The notes below the pieces were generated by a model, which saw only the letters and a program-made list of their open reading frames with translations, had not been told where the DNA came from and ran no database searches. The position numbers and the translations under genes are program-made. 31,961 nt of DNA from Glomus cerebriforme (lineage: Eukaryota > Glomeromycota > Glomeromycetes > Glomerales > Glomeraceae), in assembly GCA_003550305.1 (NCBI GenBank), contig QKYT01001026.1, positions 1 through 31,961 on the forward strand, in the 5' to 3' direction. Each line of letters begins with the position of its first letter. The stretch's first letter is position 1. Of the stretch, positions 21,638 through 30,740 are shown in pieces.

Positions 21638-23342
21638 TTTAAAAAAAAATTCAAGTATTAAGAGAAACCTCTTGAAATAATAGATGGGATAAATTTACGA
21701 GTTTTTATACAATCATTTATCGTTATACAATTTACGCCTGAAACAATATTTATATTAATGTTTCGAAATAAGATTTGTACTAAACATGTAAGCATGTTTG
21801 TGAACTTGTGATAGGTATCAGCTGATGAATGTTTACATCATAATTCTTATCAGTAATAAAAATTTCCCATATAGCGGATAAATACCATACCATTTTCCGT
21901 GAAAAATTGTCCAAACACAATATGAAAAATTTTAATGTATGATTAATAAAAACATGATTTTTTTTCTTTTATTGCAACCTTATTAAAATCGATCCAGTAT
22001 ATGCCTCACTACTACTCAAATGTTTTACAAAGTCATAAGTCTGCTATCGTCCCTGCCGTCCCATTCTGTTGCCATAACAGTCCATCCATAAGAATGCATA
22101 ATATTACAGATCTTTCAAGATCAAAGGCCAAGAGAATGTTCTCAATAGTATCAGTTGCCTTAAAAGATACTTGCATGTTTTTTATTTTTGCCTTTCGTTT
22201 TCAAATATTTCTTCTATTTATCTTGTAAATATTTTAACATGACCAGGACCTTAAAATCCTACAATATTTATGGAATATCACATTCTGTTGAGTAGGTTTC
22301 ATAATATATATTATGAAACCTACTTGTTGATTTCTCTTGTCGGATATAAGTTTTATTGTTTTTACGGGTTTTAGTAATATTCAAGCGTCCTAAAAAAAAT
22401 TGTCCCGAGTTGACCGACATTAAGTGTGGCGCATGTGTGCAGATAACGAATACTTTATTTTAATAGTTTTCTTTACGAATAACAAATCACTCATATATTT
22501 AAAAAAATCCAAAGCTTATTAATGCGAATCTCTATATCATATTTATTTCTTTGCTCTCATATTTCTTTATATTTAATATATTTTTAACACTGGATCGTGG
22601 AAGTTATGTCCACTATCTAATTATTCATTCATGCCATAAACCGTTAATACGGACATCATTTTATAAAATCTCAAATCTTTGATGCATTCACTGCTAAAAC
22701 AGTAAAAATAAACAAATAAATAAAATATTTGTGAAATAAAAAACTATACAATTGATTGTTAAATTTGTTAATAAATAGATTAAAAGTATAATATAAATTA
22801 TCCATGACATGAACATGAATTAGAGACTCCTCTTTACTTTCTTCGCTTGATTCATTCTGAAATCAAAGGTCAGACTTAATATAGAGTCTAATTCATAAGA
22901 TATTTTAATAAAATAATTTAATAATTTTTCATGGATCAAATTAAATAAATTATCTTCAGGTACCTGTTTTTTACATAAAAAAAGGAAGAACTACTAATTT
23001 TCTGGGGTTCCCCATCCCCCCAAAAATTTTTTTAGAGGCTGTCTAGTTTTACAAGCTTTATTAAATGCATGTATTATTGCATGATAGCCAAAAATGTGTC
23101 CATCCGTTAACCCGTCTCTAAATTATTGTACTACACTACTACCTCCTTATTTACGGAACTTGTACCAGAATTTTTGTAACGGACAATGGCGCGACAATTA
23201 ATTTCATAGAAGAACAATGTTAAGTAGTTGGAAAAGACTAGATATTGAAAAATTGCTTCACAAATAATAAGCACATGCCTAGCGTTCAATCAATTCAATC
23301 AGTTATCATAACCGTGATTAATGACATTTGTCGGAAAAAATA
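21638..23342. other. Intergenic; no gene supported
   Basis: Apart from the palindrome at 22291-22324 and a small inverted repeat at 21782-21799 (AAACATG...CATGTTT), nothing definite is seen. The plus frame 22001-22228 is judged spurious. On the minus strand, 22868-22672 is open without an ATG, starting ESSEESKEESLIHVH after a TTGATTTCAG acceptor. It could be a lost terminal exon but has no partner exon that I can support. Confidence 0.4.
22291..22324. repeat. Perfect 34-bp palindrome
   Basis: The two 17-base halves are exact reverse complements with no spacer; the left half is AGTAGGTTTCATAATAT. It is isolated in intergenic DNA. It could extrude as a cruciform, form a strong hairpin in RNA, or be a head-to-head fusion of two short element ends. 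Confidence 0.92.
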
Positions 23343-23880
23343 GAATCATGTTATGCATTTCCATATGGAACATTTGGAATAATTTGCTGGTCTTTGTTAT
23401 TTTTATCCAACATTCTTATAATTTGTAATGTCCCACTGTTCACGCCGTAAACCTTACAGATCCCAAAGCATTTTTATTGCATCAATCGCATTTGTTATGA
23501 CTATTGGGCCAACCATTTACACGTGTATCCGTTGTCGTGAAGAATGGATATTAATAATTTTAGCCGTTGGGCAACTCTCTCCAGGGGTATTTAAGATACT
23601 TCATGGTGGGGCTGTATCTGGGAATGCATCTGAAGAGGAAAAGGGAACAAACGACAAATTTTAGCTCGTATGTGGATCTATTTTGGCAATTCCACTAGCT
23701 CTTCTTGGTTGGATTGGTTTGACAGCATTGATTATTAGGCTGGAGAATACTACTAGAATACTCCATATGCAGTTAATCGTTACAATGTATTTTATATATG
23801 TTCTATTTTGTTTTCTGATATTTATACCATGCGTAAAAGAAAGATTGAGGCAAATTGGCTATGTTCGGTTTATTTATTAA
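23343..23880 (+). pseudogene. Multi-pass membrane protein, frameshifted (pseudogene or assembly error)
   Basis: The first frame reads CYAFPYGTFGIICWSLLFLS then ILIICNVPLFTP, with one membrane helix, and hits TAA at about 23448. A shifted frame continues KPYRSQSIFIASIAF and carries hydrophobic helices at about 23464-23515 (IFIASIAFVMTIGPTIY), 23548-23600 (ILIILAVGQLSPGVF), 23674-23730 (SILAIPLALLGWIGLTALII) and 23780-23835. The stop at 23662-23664 may be the end of a 51-nt intron (GTATCT...TTTTAG, 23614-23664), which joins HGGA to LVCGSILA in frame. Five helices in all suggest an integral membrane protein of a conserved fungal type, but I cannot name it. The single frameshift at about 23445 is either a true lesion or a sequencing error. 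Confidence 0.55.
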
Positions 23881-24440
23881 CTTAACCATGACAATCCATC
23901 TCATAGGAACACATTATATTCTTTGTCAAACTTCTGGTAATATAAAACAGAGGGATTTTTGTCATCAGTTATTTTCTTTATTGGAAAACGTTTATTATTT
24001 GTAGATTTTTCATTGTAATCAGTGTATATGATCTAGAGTTCTTTACCATTTAATTAAATTTTATACCAATAAAGTTAAATTTTGCCCATTTTGGACTCGT
24101 GTGAATCGGAAAATAATAATGAGGCAATTTGTTCTCATCTCTGATAACTTCACACGGTAAAAGCAACTATACATAATTGTAAAACAATTTAACCATAACT
24201 ATATACTGTATATTGTAATATAAACATAAAAATTATAATTCGTAATAATATAATACTGTATATTACGATTTATATAATCTTCAAACTCTTTGTATATAAC
24301 AGATTTACAGTTTATGTAGACACTTGTACATTAGTTTAAAATCTTTAAATCTTTACATATGTAACATATTAAATCGAAAGTAGATACATTAACAAATATT
24401 AGTTTAATCTAAATTAGATTTTCGGTTTTGCAAAAAATCT
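23881..24440. other. Non-coding, AT-rich
   Basis: This is the 3' flank of the membrane-protein frame. A fragment similar to the 5245 foldback lies near 24150-24167. Otherwise only low-complexity AT sequence and repeated TACTGTATATT motifs at about 24204-24264 are seen. Confidence 0.4.
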
Positions 24441-24548
24441 TCCGAAATTTAACCATATCCCAAACAAAACTAGTAAATTTTAAATGTTTAAGACGTCTCA
24501 AACTACCATTTAAGACTGGGTTAGTTTGGGACATGGTCAAGTTTCGGA
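24441..24548. repeat. Inverted-repeat (foldback) element of about 108 bp
   Basis: The left arm TCCGAAATTTAACCATATCC then CAAAC (from 24441) pairs with the right arm GTTTGGGACATGGTCAAGTT then TCGGA (to 24548), with a few mismatches. A further direct copy of the inner motif, TTTGGGACATGGT, lies at about 24571-24583. It has no coding capacity. It is a likely MITE remnant. Confidence 0.6.
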
Positions 24549-24587
24549 TATAAGGTATTCCCAAGTTTGATTTGGGACATGGTAGTA

Positions 24588-25285
24588 ACTTATTAGGGGG
24601 TCACACCGACTAATTAAATCAGATATTTAATTTAATTAATTTCAAATTTTTTGTTACACAAAGCTCGAATCCTTTTACAAATCATTTTACATGAACGTCA
24701 TATTCTTTCTTTAGGGCTGGTCCGTTTTGTGGGCGTGGTTTCTATTCATGCACGATGCCGATCCTACTGTAAAAATCATTAAAAATCATGTGATCACGGA
24801 GGTGCTTCTTTAGGTTAAAATTTTATATTAAAAAGTGAAATATCTTAACGTAACTTTGTTTCTTAACTATCTTTAGACTTGCTGTAAAAATTTGAAGGTA
24901 AATCCATATTTTAATAATGAAGTGAAACATTTTAAATATATAATATTTAATAGATAAAATGCCGAAGATCTCCCAAAAAAATTCAATCCACAAAGCGAAC
25001 CAACTTTCTGTGAATCCCCTCCCTACTGAAATTAAATGTTCGCTTTAGATTTAGCGAAATTTAAAGCCCTTTACAACCAAAATTTTAATGAAAAAGAAGT
25101 TAATATAGATCTTGAACAAAATGCAAACAAATTGTTTGGGAAATCATTTGGCAAAGTAAGTACTGTAAATATTTTGCGGTTTTTAAAATCCAATTGTTGT
25201 GTAATGATAAAAATCTAAAATTTTATAGTTAGTTGATATACTTTTGATTTAATTAGTAGGTGTGACACCCCACTAACTTATATTG
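24588..25285. mobile_element. Pair of inverted terminal-like repeats around a gene fragment
   Basis: The left sequence at about 24594-24621 (GGGGGTCACACC, one base, ACTAATTAAATCA) matches the reverse complement of the right sequence at about 25246-25275 (GGGGTGTCACACC, one base, ACTAATTAAATCA), with one mismatch and a two-base indel. The span of about 690 bp includes the 25036-25155 exon. It may be one element that captured host sequence, or two separate insertions in opposite orientation. No transposase or target duplication was found. Confidence 0.45.
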
Positions 25286-25507
25286 TTGATAATTCATTAT
25301 TTAGTCATCTATAAGCACCTTTAGAGGAGAAAACACCATGGGAATTCCTTGTGAAAGAAGTCATAGTATAACACAAACTTTACATTTTTACCATTTTTAT
25401 TTCATGTAGACGATCGATTACACAAAGCCACCGCATTTGAAGATTTCCATAAAGAGCTAAATCACCCCGAAATAGAAGTTGATTGGCTCGGAAAAAAAAA
25501 TAAATAA
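25036..25507 (+). pseudogene. Broken gene fragment, unknown family
   Basis: Exon-like piece 1 (25036-25155) encodes MFALDLAKFKALYNQNFNEK then LEQNANKLFGKSFGK and ends at a perfect GTAAGT donor. An out-of-frame stretch just upstream (24959-25036, MPKISQKNSIHKANQL) may be its true N-terminus. Piece 2 (about 25294-25360) reads VDNSLFSHL, a stop, then APLEEKTPWEFLVKEV. Piece 3 (about 25409-25507) reads DDRLHKATAFEDFHKELNHP then EIEVDWLGKKNK and a stop. The pieces are protein-like and in order, but I could not join them with consensus splice sites without a stop or phase error. A broken single-copy gene is the best reading. A working gene with unusual introns remains possible. No family is recognised. 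Confidence 0.45.
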
Positions 25508-25957
25508 AAAATGGTTTATTTATTTTCTTAATTAAAGCTTTGAAATCATAAACATAATAATAGACAAGATATTTCAGAGTAAATAAAATAATGTATTAAA
25601 AAATATTTCTGGTAAAAATATATATGTAAAACAATACAAGAATTAAAGAAAAATTTTTTTTTTTCCATTTTATCAAAAAAGGATAGAAATGATTTCGGCA
25701 TTCAAATCATCCTTTGATATTTTGCAAATAGTACTAAGATCCGTTATATATACCTAGAAAATTGGACTTAAGCAATAGTAAAATAAAAGGTAATAATTGG
25801 AAAAGAAAGGGAAAACAAATGCCACTTCAAAGAAAATTCAATCATCTTTCATTTCCCTGAACAAAATATTAATATAATTAATAAAATGTATTAAAAAAAG
25901 GCTTAAAATTAAAAAAAAATAATTATATATTGCAAATGCAATAAGTAACCAACACTC
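25508..25957. other. 3' flank of the SR gene; no gene
   Basis: About 450 AT-rich bases lie between the convergent broken fragment and the stop codon of the SR gene. Nothing coding is seen. Its right part is expected to be the SR gene's 3' untranslated region. Confidence 0.5.
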
Positions 25958-27815
25958 TTACTTGTCATCATCACGAACACGTTCACGTTCACCACTTCTG
26001 GAACGACTTCTTTTTGGGCTGCGAGAATCATCACGACGACGAGGTGAGACTGAACGAGAACCATGTTCTTTACCATTAGCAGGAGGAGTCTTGGATCTCG
26101 AACGTGAACGACGAGAACTTCTGCGAGGAGAACGAGAAGGTGATCGACGAGAACTACGACGTGGAGATCGAGAACGAGATCTTGAGCGACGACGACGATC
26201 ACGATCACGGTCAATATCATTATCCTATATTAAATAATAAAAATTTAATTAATATGTGTATATATATTATTTTAAAAGTAAATAAAGGTATAAATATATT
26301 TACCGGAGCTTCACGAAGAATAATACGTTTACCCTTCAGTTCTGTATCATCAAGCTTTCTGATTGCATTTTTCATATCTTCGTATGAGGAAAATTCAACC
26401 ACACTGATGTAAATTTTTAAATAATAATTAGTTTGAGAAATAGAATGAATAAGATAAATAATAATAATAAAATAATCATACCCTTCCCCATCACGGTCTT
26501 TGTGACAATCAGCAAAAGTCACTTCACCTGCTTTTCGCATTAGGTCCTTCAGATCCTTTAGTAAAAGAATGGTAGAGAGAGGAGGGGAAGTAGGGTTTGA
26601 TTTGAGTTATGCTATACGGACGTTGTGCTTCAAAGATCCTCTAGGGCTCTTGTCATTCCATATATGAAGAACCAAATAAATATGCCAATGGAAGGAACAA
26701 GAGTCGGCATATCCAAAGAAAGGCAGTAAAGGGTAACCAAAATAAATAATAGAATCCAATAGAGCCAGATAAAGGAGGAAATCAAGTATAGTGGCCTTAT
26801 TGATATTTTGAGATTACTCTCTTCCTTCCAGGCATAAGAAACAACACTCTAATTTAATTTCTATTTGCACTTTAAACAATGGTAGATTAAATCATGGAAG
26901 ATAACGTTGGCCAATTCCCGATTTGTCCCCTTTTTAATTTTATCACCCAGTAGTATCCATTTAAATAAATTTGGGATGAAAATCTTTGGGATGCAGACAA
27001 ATATTAAGACTTTTCAAGAATAAGAATCCAAAAAAAGCCATAACAAGCAACCATGTGGGAAAGAAGAGCTATACCAAAGGCCAAATCAAACTAGTAGAAC
27101 ACCAGGGACATAAGAGTAGGGACCAGAAGGCCAGCCAAATAGCGAGAGCTGCAGGCGGCAAATGTACGGATTTTTGGAACATAGTGCATACCTGCCAGCT
27201 ACAGCTTGATGACAAATTTTCCACAATTAATCGGTATTGAGGATTTCTTTGCGGAGGAGCGAACCGACTATAAGATTGAAGAAAAAGATAAACAAATCAT
27301 TCAGTTGATGATACACGTGAAAATAAAAACAAACAAAAAAAATCAATGCATAAAGGAAATTCAAGGATGGGGAAGAGGAATAAAAGTTTCCAGGACTGTG
27401 TTGCAACGTGCCTGCCACGATCGCGGTCGCGGTCGTCCCGGCGACGATCATCCCTATCCCTGTCCCTATCCCTGCGGTCGTCCCTGTCTCTGTCTCTACG
27501 GTCATCACGGTCACGACGTCTGCGTTCTCCTCTAGCGTATTCAACAATTAATCTATAATAAAAAATAATATATTACATATTTATTATAAATAATTTATAA
27601 AGCGGATTAAATAATCCATACTTTTCACCCATAAAACTCTTTCCATTAAAAGCGTAAACAACATCATCAGCATCACGGTGGTCTCGAAACTCAACGAAAC
27701 CAAAACCGTTCATCAATTTTATTTCTCTGATGGTGCCATAATTACGAAAGAGCTTTTCAACGTCCCGTTCACGGGCATCTCTCGCAAGACGACCAATATA
27801 AACCCTTGTTGCCAT
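25958..27815 (-). CDS. SR splicing factor with two RRMs and an RS domain (Srp2/SRSF4-6 type)
   Basis: Minus-strand exons are 27815-27622, 27552-27412, 27267-27192, 26555-26482, 26403-26304 and 26224-25958. Phases close to 283 residues. RRM1 (about 4-72) has RNP2 VYIGRL and RNP1 NGFGFVEF. An Arg/Asp-rich linker (about 72-112) follows. RRM2 (about 124-195) carries the SWQDLKD signature (135-141) and a FADCHKDRDGEG loop. The RS domain (about 196-283) has SRSRSRSPRR and SPSRSPRRSS blocks and ends VRDDDK. Such proteins bind exonic enhancers and recruit the spliceosome in the nucleus; the RS region is normally phosphorylated by SRPK kinases. Intron 2 (27411-27268) needs a GC donor (CAG|GCACGT) to keep frame. 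Intron 3 (27191-26556, 636 nt) is several times longer than the others and splits the signature. The family assignment is firm. Confidence 0.93.
26556..27191 (-). promoter_or_regulatory. Oversized intron of the SR gene, candidate for autoregulatory splicing
   Basis: The intron is 636 nt against 69-144 nt for the other four. It is visibly less AT-rich than neighbouring introns (blocks such as TTTGCCGCCTGCAGCTCTCG on the minus strand) and pyrimidine-rich near both ends. If retained, translation from the upstream exon reaches a TAG after about 40 codons. It interrupts SWQ|DLKD. SR genes in animals, plants and some fungi commonly carry long conserved introns with poison exons. That function is inferred here, not shown. 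Confidence 0.4.
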
Positions 27816-28371
27816 TATTATAGGTTGAGGTCACAAAAGCAAGAAAATTTTTTTTCTAAAAAATTTGAGTTTTCGGCTGAGTTGAATATTACGAATATTA
27901 CGTACATTATTCATATTAATACTTATAGATTAACAGATAAACACAACCTAAATATAATCACGTGCACATAATTAAAACTTTAACCAACAAATTTTTACCT
28001 CTTATACCTTATGTAAACTTGATTTCTAAAAATGTAATTTTCCATTCTATGAATTTTAAAATATTTTTTAACGCAAATCATATAATTAATCTAAACTAAA
28101 TAAATAAAATAACTAAAACCTATAACTTATACTAGTTATTTGGCTTTATTGGCTAGAATTATAAATTTAACTTAGATTAAAAGAGTTTGTAATAATCAAA
28201 ATATTATTACAATCAACTTATTTTATATCAAATTGGTATATTAGCAAATTAAGCTTTTATTATAAAAAATCTGGTATGAAAAATTTAGTATATTATAATA
28301 TAATTTATAATTTTTGTAATTTTGCTAATTATATTATATAAAAATATTTTTGTTATATTAAAAAAAATCTG
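27816..28371. other. Upstream flank of SR gene, then AT-rich non-coding DNA
   Basis: The first 150 bases should hold the SR promoter and leader. No recognisable motif was fixed beyond T- and A-rich tracts. The remainder is AT-rich with no coding signal. Confidence 0.45.
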
Positions 28372-28632
28372 AAATTACCATATATCATAGATTATAGTAC
28401 TCTCCTATGCACAGTATCCCTCCCTTTTTGTGTGAAAAAAGGTTCATTTTTTATTAATATTATCATTATTATTTTAAAAATCTAATTTTACTTAAAAATT
28501 ACCTACTATAAATATTTTTTTGATTATAATGCAAGTTTTTAAATACATACTATTTATAATAAAAATTTGAATTATAGACTTGGTAATACAAGATCAATTC
28601 TTCAAAATTTACAAGATACCTAGAGTACTATT
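28372..28632 (+). repeat. Dispersed repeat with internal hairpin, copy 2
   Basis: This is similar along its length to 9311-9545, including the ATTACCATATAT start, the hairpin (about 28418-28442), ATAATGCAAGTTTTTAAA, ACTATTTATA and AATTTGAATTATA. The copies differ by many substitutions and small indels, so the family is old. Unlike copy 1, no transposase follows. Confidence 0.65.
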
Positions 28633-29149
28633 ATATATATAAGTAAAATATACTATTATATTACAAATTTGGATTTATTAAATACAATAAATTTAACTTG
28701 TCAAAAAAAAAAAAAAATTTGGATTTAACAAAAATTTTTTGTTAAAAATAAATTATTTAAATGGACTAGTTTAATGCTTACTTTTGGCAAAATTTACCAG
28801 AAATTATTAATTTTACTATATTATATGATTTTTATTATAATTTATTACATTCTGGTAAGATGCAAATTTTTATTTGTCCAGAATATTTTTTAGGTACATC
28901 TTGCAAAATGCATATGGTAAATCTCATGTCAATTACAAAAGAAGAGTCTTTTTATGAATTTATGCATAACAGAGATTCTGTAAAACTATTTTAGTATTTA
29001 TTAACAGATAGTAAATCAGATGAAAACCCTCTAGTTTCTTATTAATATCTCAAAATATTTATTATTTTTTAAAAAGCTTGATCTTGATTATCTTACTATT
29101 CAAATACATGTTTCAGAATAAACTTTGGAACTGTGATAATATTAATAGA
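28633..29149. other. AT-rich region; short open relic at the hAT target site
   Basis: A 44-residue frame at 28860-28994 (+) reads MQIFICPEYFLGTSCKMHMV then SITKEESFYEFMHNRDS. It looks protein-like but has no recognised family. The hAT-type element at 29158 inserted about 160 bases downstream, and another mildly protein-like frame (about 31440-31601, DSYFLNLIYILNYFEKN) lies beyond it. One old gene may have been split by the insertion. Confidence 0.3.
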
Positions 29150-29410
29150 CATTCAGTTAGAAGTCTGCATTTGGCCAAATTTTGAAGCTCATATCCAGCC
29201 CAGAATTTATATATACAGTATATATATTTTTTAGTTTAGACTAGTTCAGACTTAAAATTATACAAAAAAATGCTAGTTCAGCCCAGCCCATATTAAAATA
29301 TTATAAACCTAGTCTGAACTGGATCTGATCCAATATTTTTAACGTATTTTATTAATTCTATCCAGAATTTAAATTTAATAAAAAATTCTGTTTTTATCAG
29401 AGTTTATATA

Positions 29411-30740
29411 CACTGGCCTACCATAAATTACCAGATTTTTGTCATATGAATTAGATCATAAGTTACACAATTAGCAATTTCTTCCTATCGCATATATAAA
29501 TAAAAGAGATAACAAAAATATTTTCTTTTATTTCTCTTCTAGTTTTAAATACATGAAACAAACTGTCAGTAACTCAATGTAAGCAAATTATTAGTGCTTT
29601 TTTGAGTGGCATCAGACAAAAAATTATTCCCACTCAGCTTGGTATTCCAACTAGTACAATAAGTAATACTATCAAATGATATAAAGAAACAGGTTCTGCA
29701 GCATCCAAGAAACGTCCTGAGTGTCCAAAAATTCTTACTCAATGTGATATATGAGTTTTGCAATGTATTGTTCGTACTGACCAGTTTTTTCCTCTTAGTG
29801 ACATAACAGAGAAGGTAAACTTCAGTCTTAATACAAATTTGGGTAATAATACAGTTAAAAGATATCTTCATAATGTGGGGTTTGATATTATTCTACACAT
29901 AAAAAATCTCTTTTAACTGAAAAACAATGAAAGGATCAATTGAGATGGTCTAAAGAAAAATGAAACTGAAAAGATGAATGGAAGCAGGTAGTATAATCGA
30001 TAAGATAAGATTTGCTCTTTTTAAATCAGATAGCCGAGTAAGAGTTTGGAGAAGTTTTGAAGAAACTTATAATAAAGATTGCATTTAGCTCACAGTTAAA
30101 TTTGGTGGAGGTTTGGTGATGTTTTGGGGTTGTTTTGATTGACATGAAGTTGGACCATTGATTGTGGTAGAAGGAAACATAAATTCTAACGATTATATCA
30201 ACATTTTAGCTAATCACTTTATATCATAGGTCAAAAATTATTCCAATCTATTTTTCAGCAAGATGGAGCTTCATGTCATACATCAAATTATAGTATTTGG
30301 TGGATAAGAACGCATAATATTCTAATATTAGATTGGGTAATGCAAAGCCCAGATTTAAATCCAATCGAGAACTTGTGAAATCATTTGGATCATCAGGTTC
30401 AAAAAAGGAAACCTTTATCTAAAATTAAATAGGAATTAATTAATATAATATAGGAGGAATGGAGAAAAATCAGTATTAAAATATTACATAACTTAATTTT
30501 AAGTTTACCTAATTATATTAAAGCAGTAATTTAGGTTAAAGGTAGACATACTAAATATTAATTGTATTTGTTTAAATTTTTTACATAATAAACTTAATAT
30601 ATCATATTTTAATTTTTTTTTTAAAAAAAAATTCAATTTATTAAGTACAAAAAAATTTATTATATATGCATAAAATTCTGAATTTTACATATAAATTTTA
30701 TAAATAGTAAAAAAATCTGGTAATTTATGGTAAACCAGTA
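29411..30740 (+). mobile_element. Tc1/mariner element, 1.33 kb, nested in the hAT element
   Basis: The left end CACTGGCCTACCATAAATTA then CCAGATTTTT and the reverse complement of the right end TACTGGTTTACCATAAATTA then CCAGATTTTT match at 27 of 30 positions. All three differences are C versus T. TA dinucleotides flank both ends (29409-29410, 30741-30742), the Tc1/mariner target duplication. The element holds one decayed transposase on the plus strand. Confidence 0.88.
29560..30561 (+). pseudogene. Tc1-like transposase pseudogene
   Basis: The helix-turn-helix part (about 29575-29690) reads LGIPTSTISNTIK, a TGA, then YKETGSAASKKRPECPKILT. It runs on to VKRYLHNVGF, a frameshift near 29885, then LLTEKQ and LRWSKEK. 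The first catalytic block (WSDE in the family) is damaged at about 29988-30003. Later blocks are FGGGLVMFWGCF, FQQDGASCHTS (second Asp, about 30262) and SPDLNPIENL (Glu, about 30368). The frame closes with VKGRHTKY at TAA 30559-30561. At least eight TGA or TAG stops lie where the family has W, R or Q. The original start is not identifiable. It cannot make an active protein. Confidence 0.85.

Noticed and set aside
22001..22228. Plus-strand 75-codon frame
   Set aside because: No domain, splice context or family is recognised. Its end is a run of Phe/Leu/Ile typical of AT-rich noise.
25962..26237. Arg/Ser/Glu-rich plus-strand frame opposite the RS domain
   Set aside because: It is the antisense of the CGT/TCT-rich RS codons. 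Repetitive codons keep several frames open.
26986..27240. Plus-strand open frame inside the SR gene region
   Set aside because: It lies opposite intron 3 and exon 3 of the well-supported minus-strand SR gene. It is open because this stretch is less AT-rich.
27346..27558. Plus-strand RS-like frame (SRSRSSRRRSS)
   Set aside because: It is the antisense of the Arg/Asp linker in SR exon 2. The minus-strand frame joins RRM1 to RRM2 in phase.
29566..29871. Minus-strand 101-codon frame
   Set aside because: It is antisense to the Tc1 transposase pseudogene, whose plus-strand motifs are clear.
29560..30561. TGA read as tryptophan (alternative genetic code) to explain stops in the Tc1 transposase
   Set aside because: TGA also falls at expected Arg positions and TAG at Gln positions, while intact host genes use TGG for Trp and TGA as a stop. 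Mutation explains all cases.
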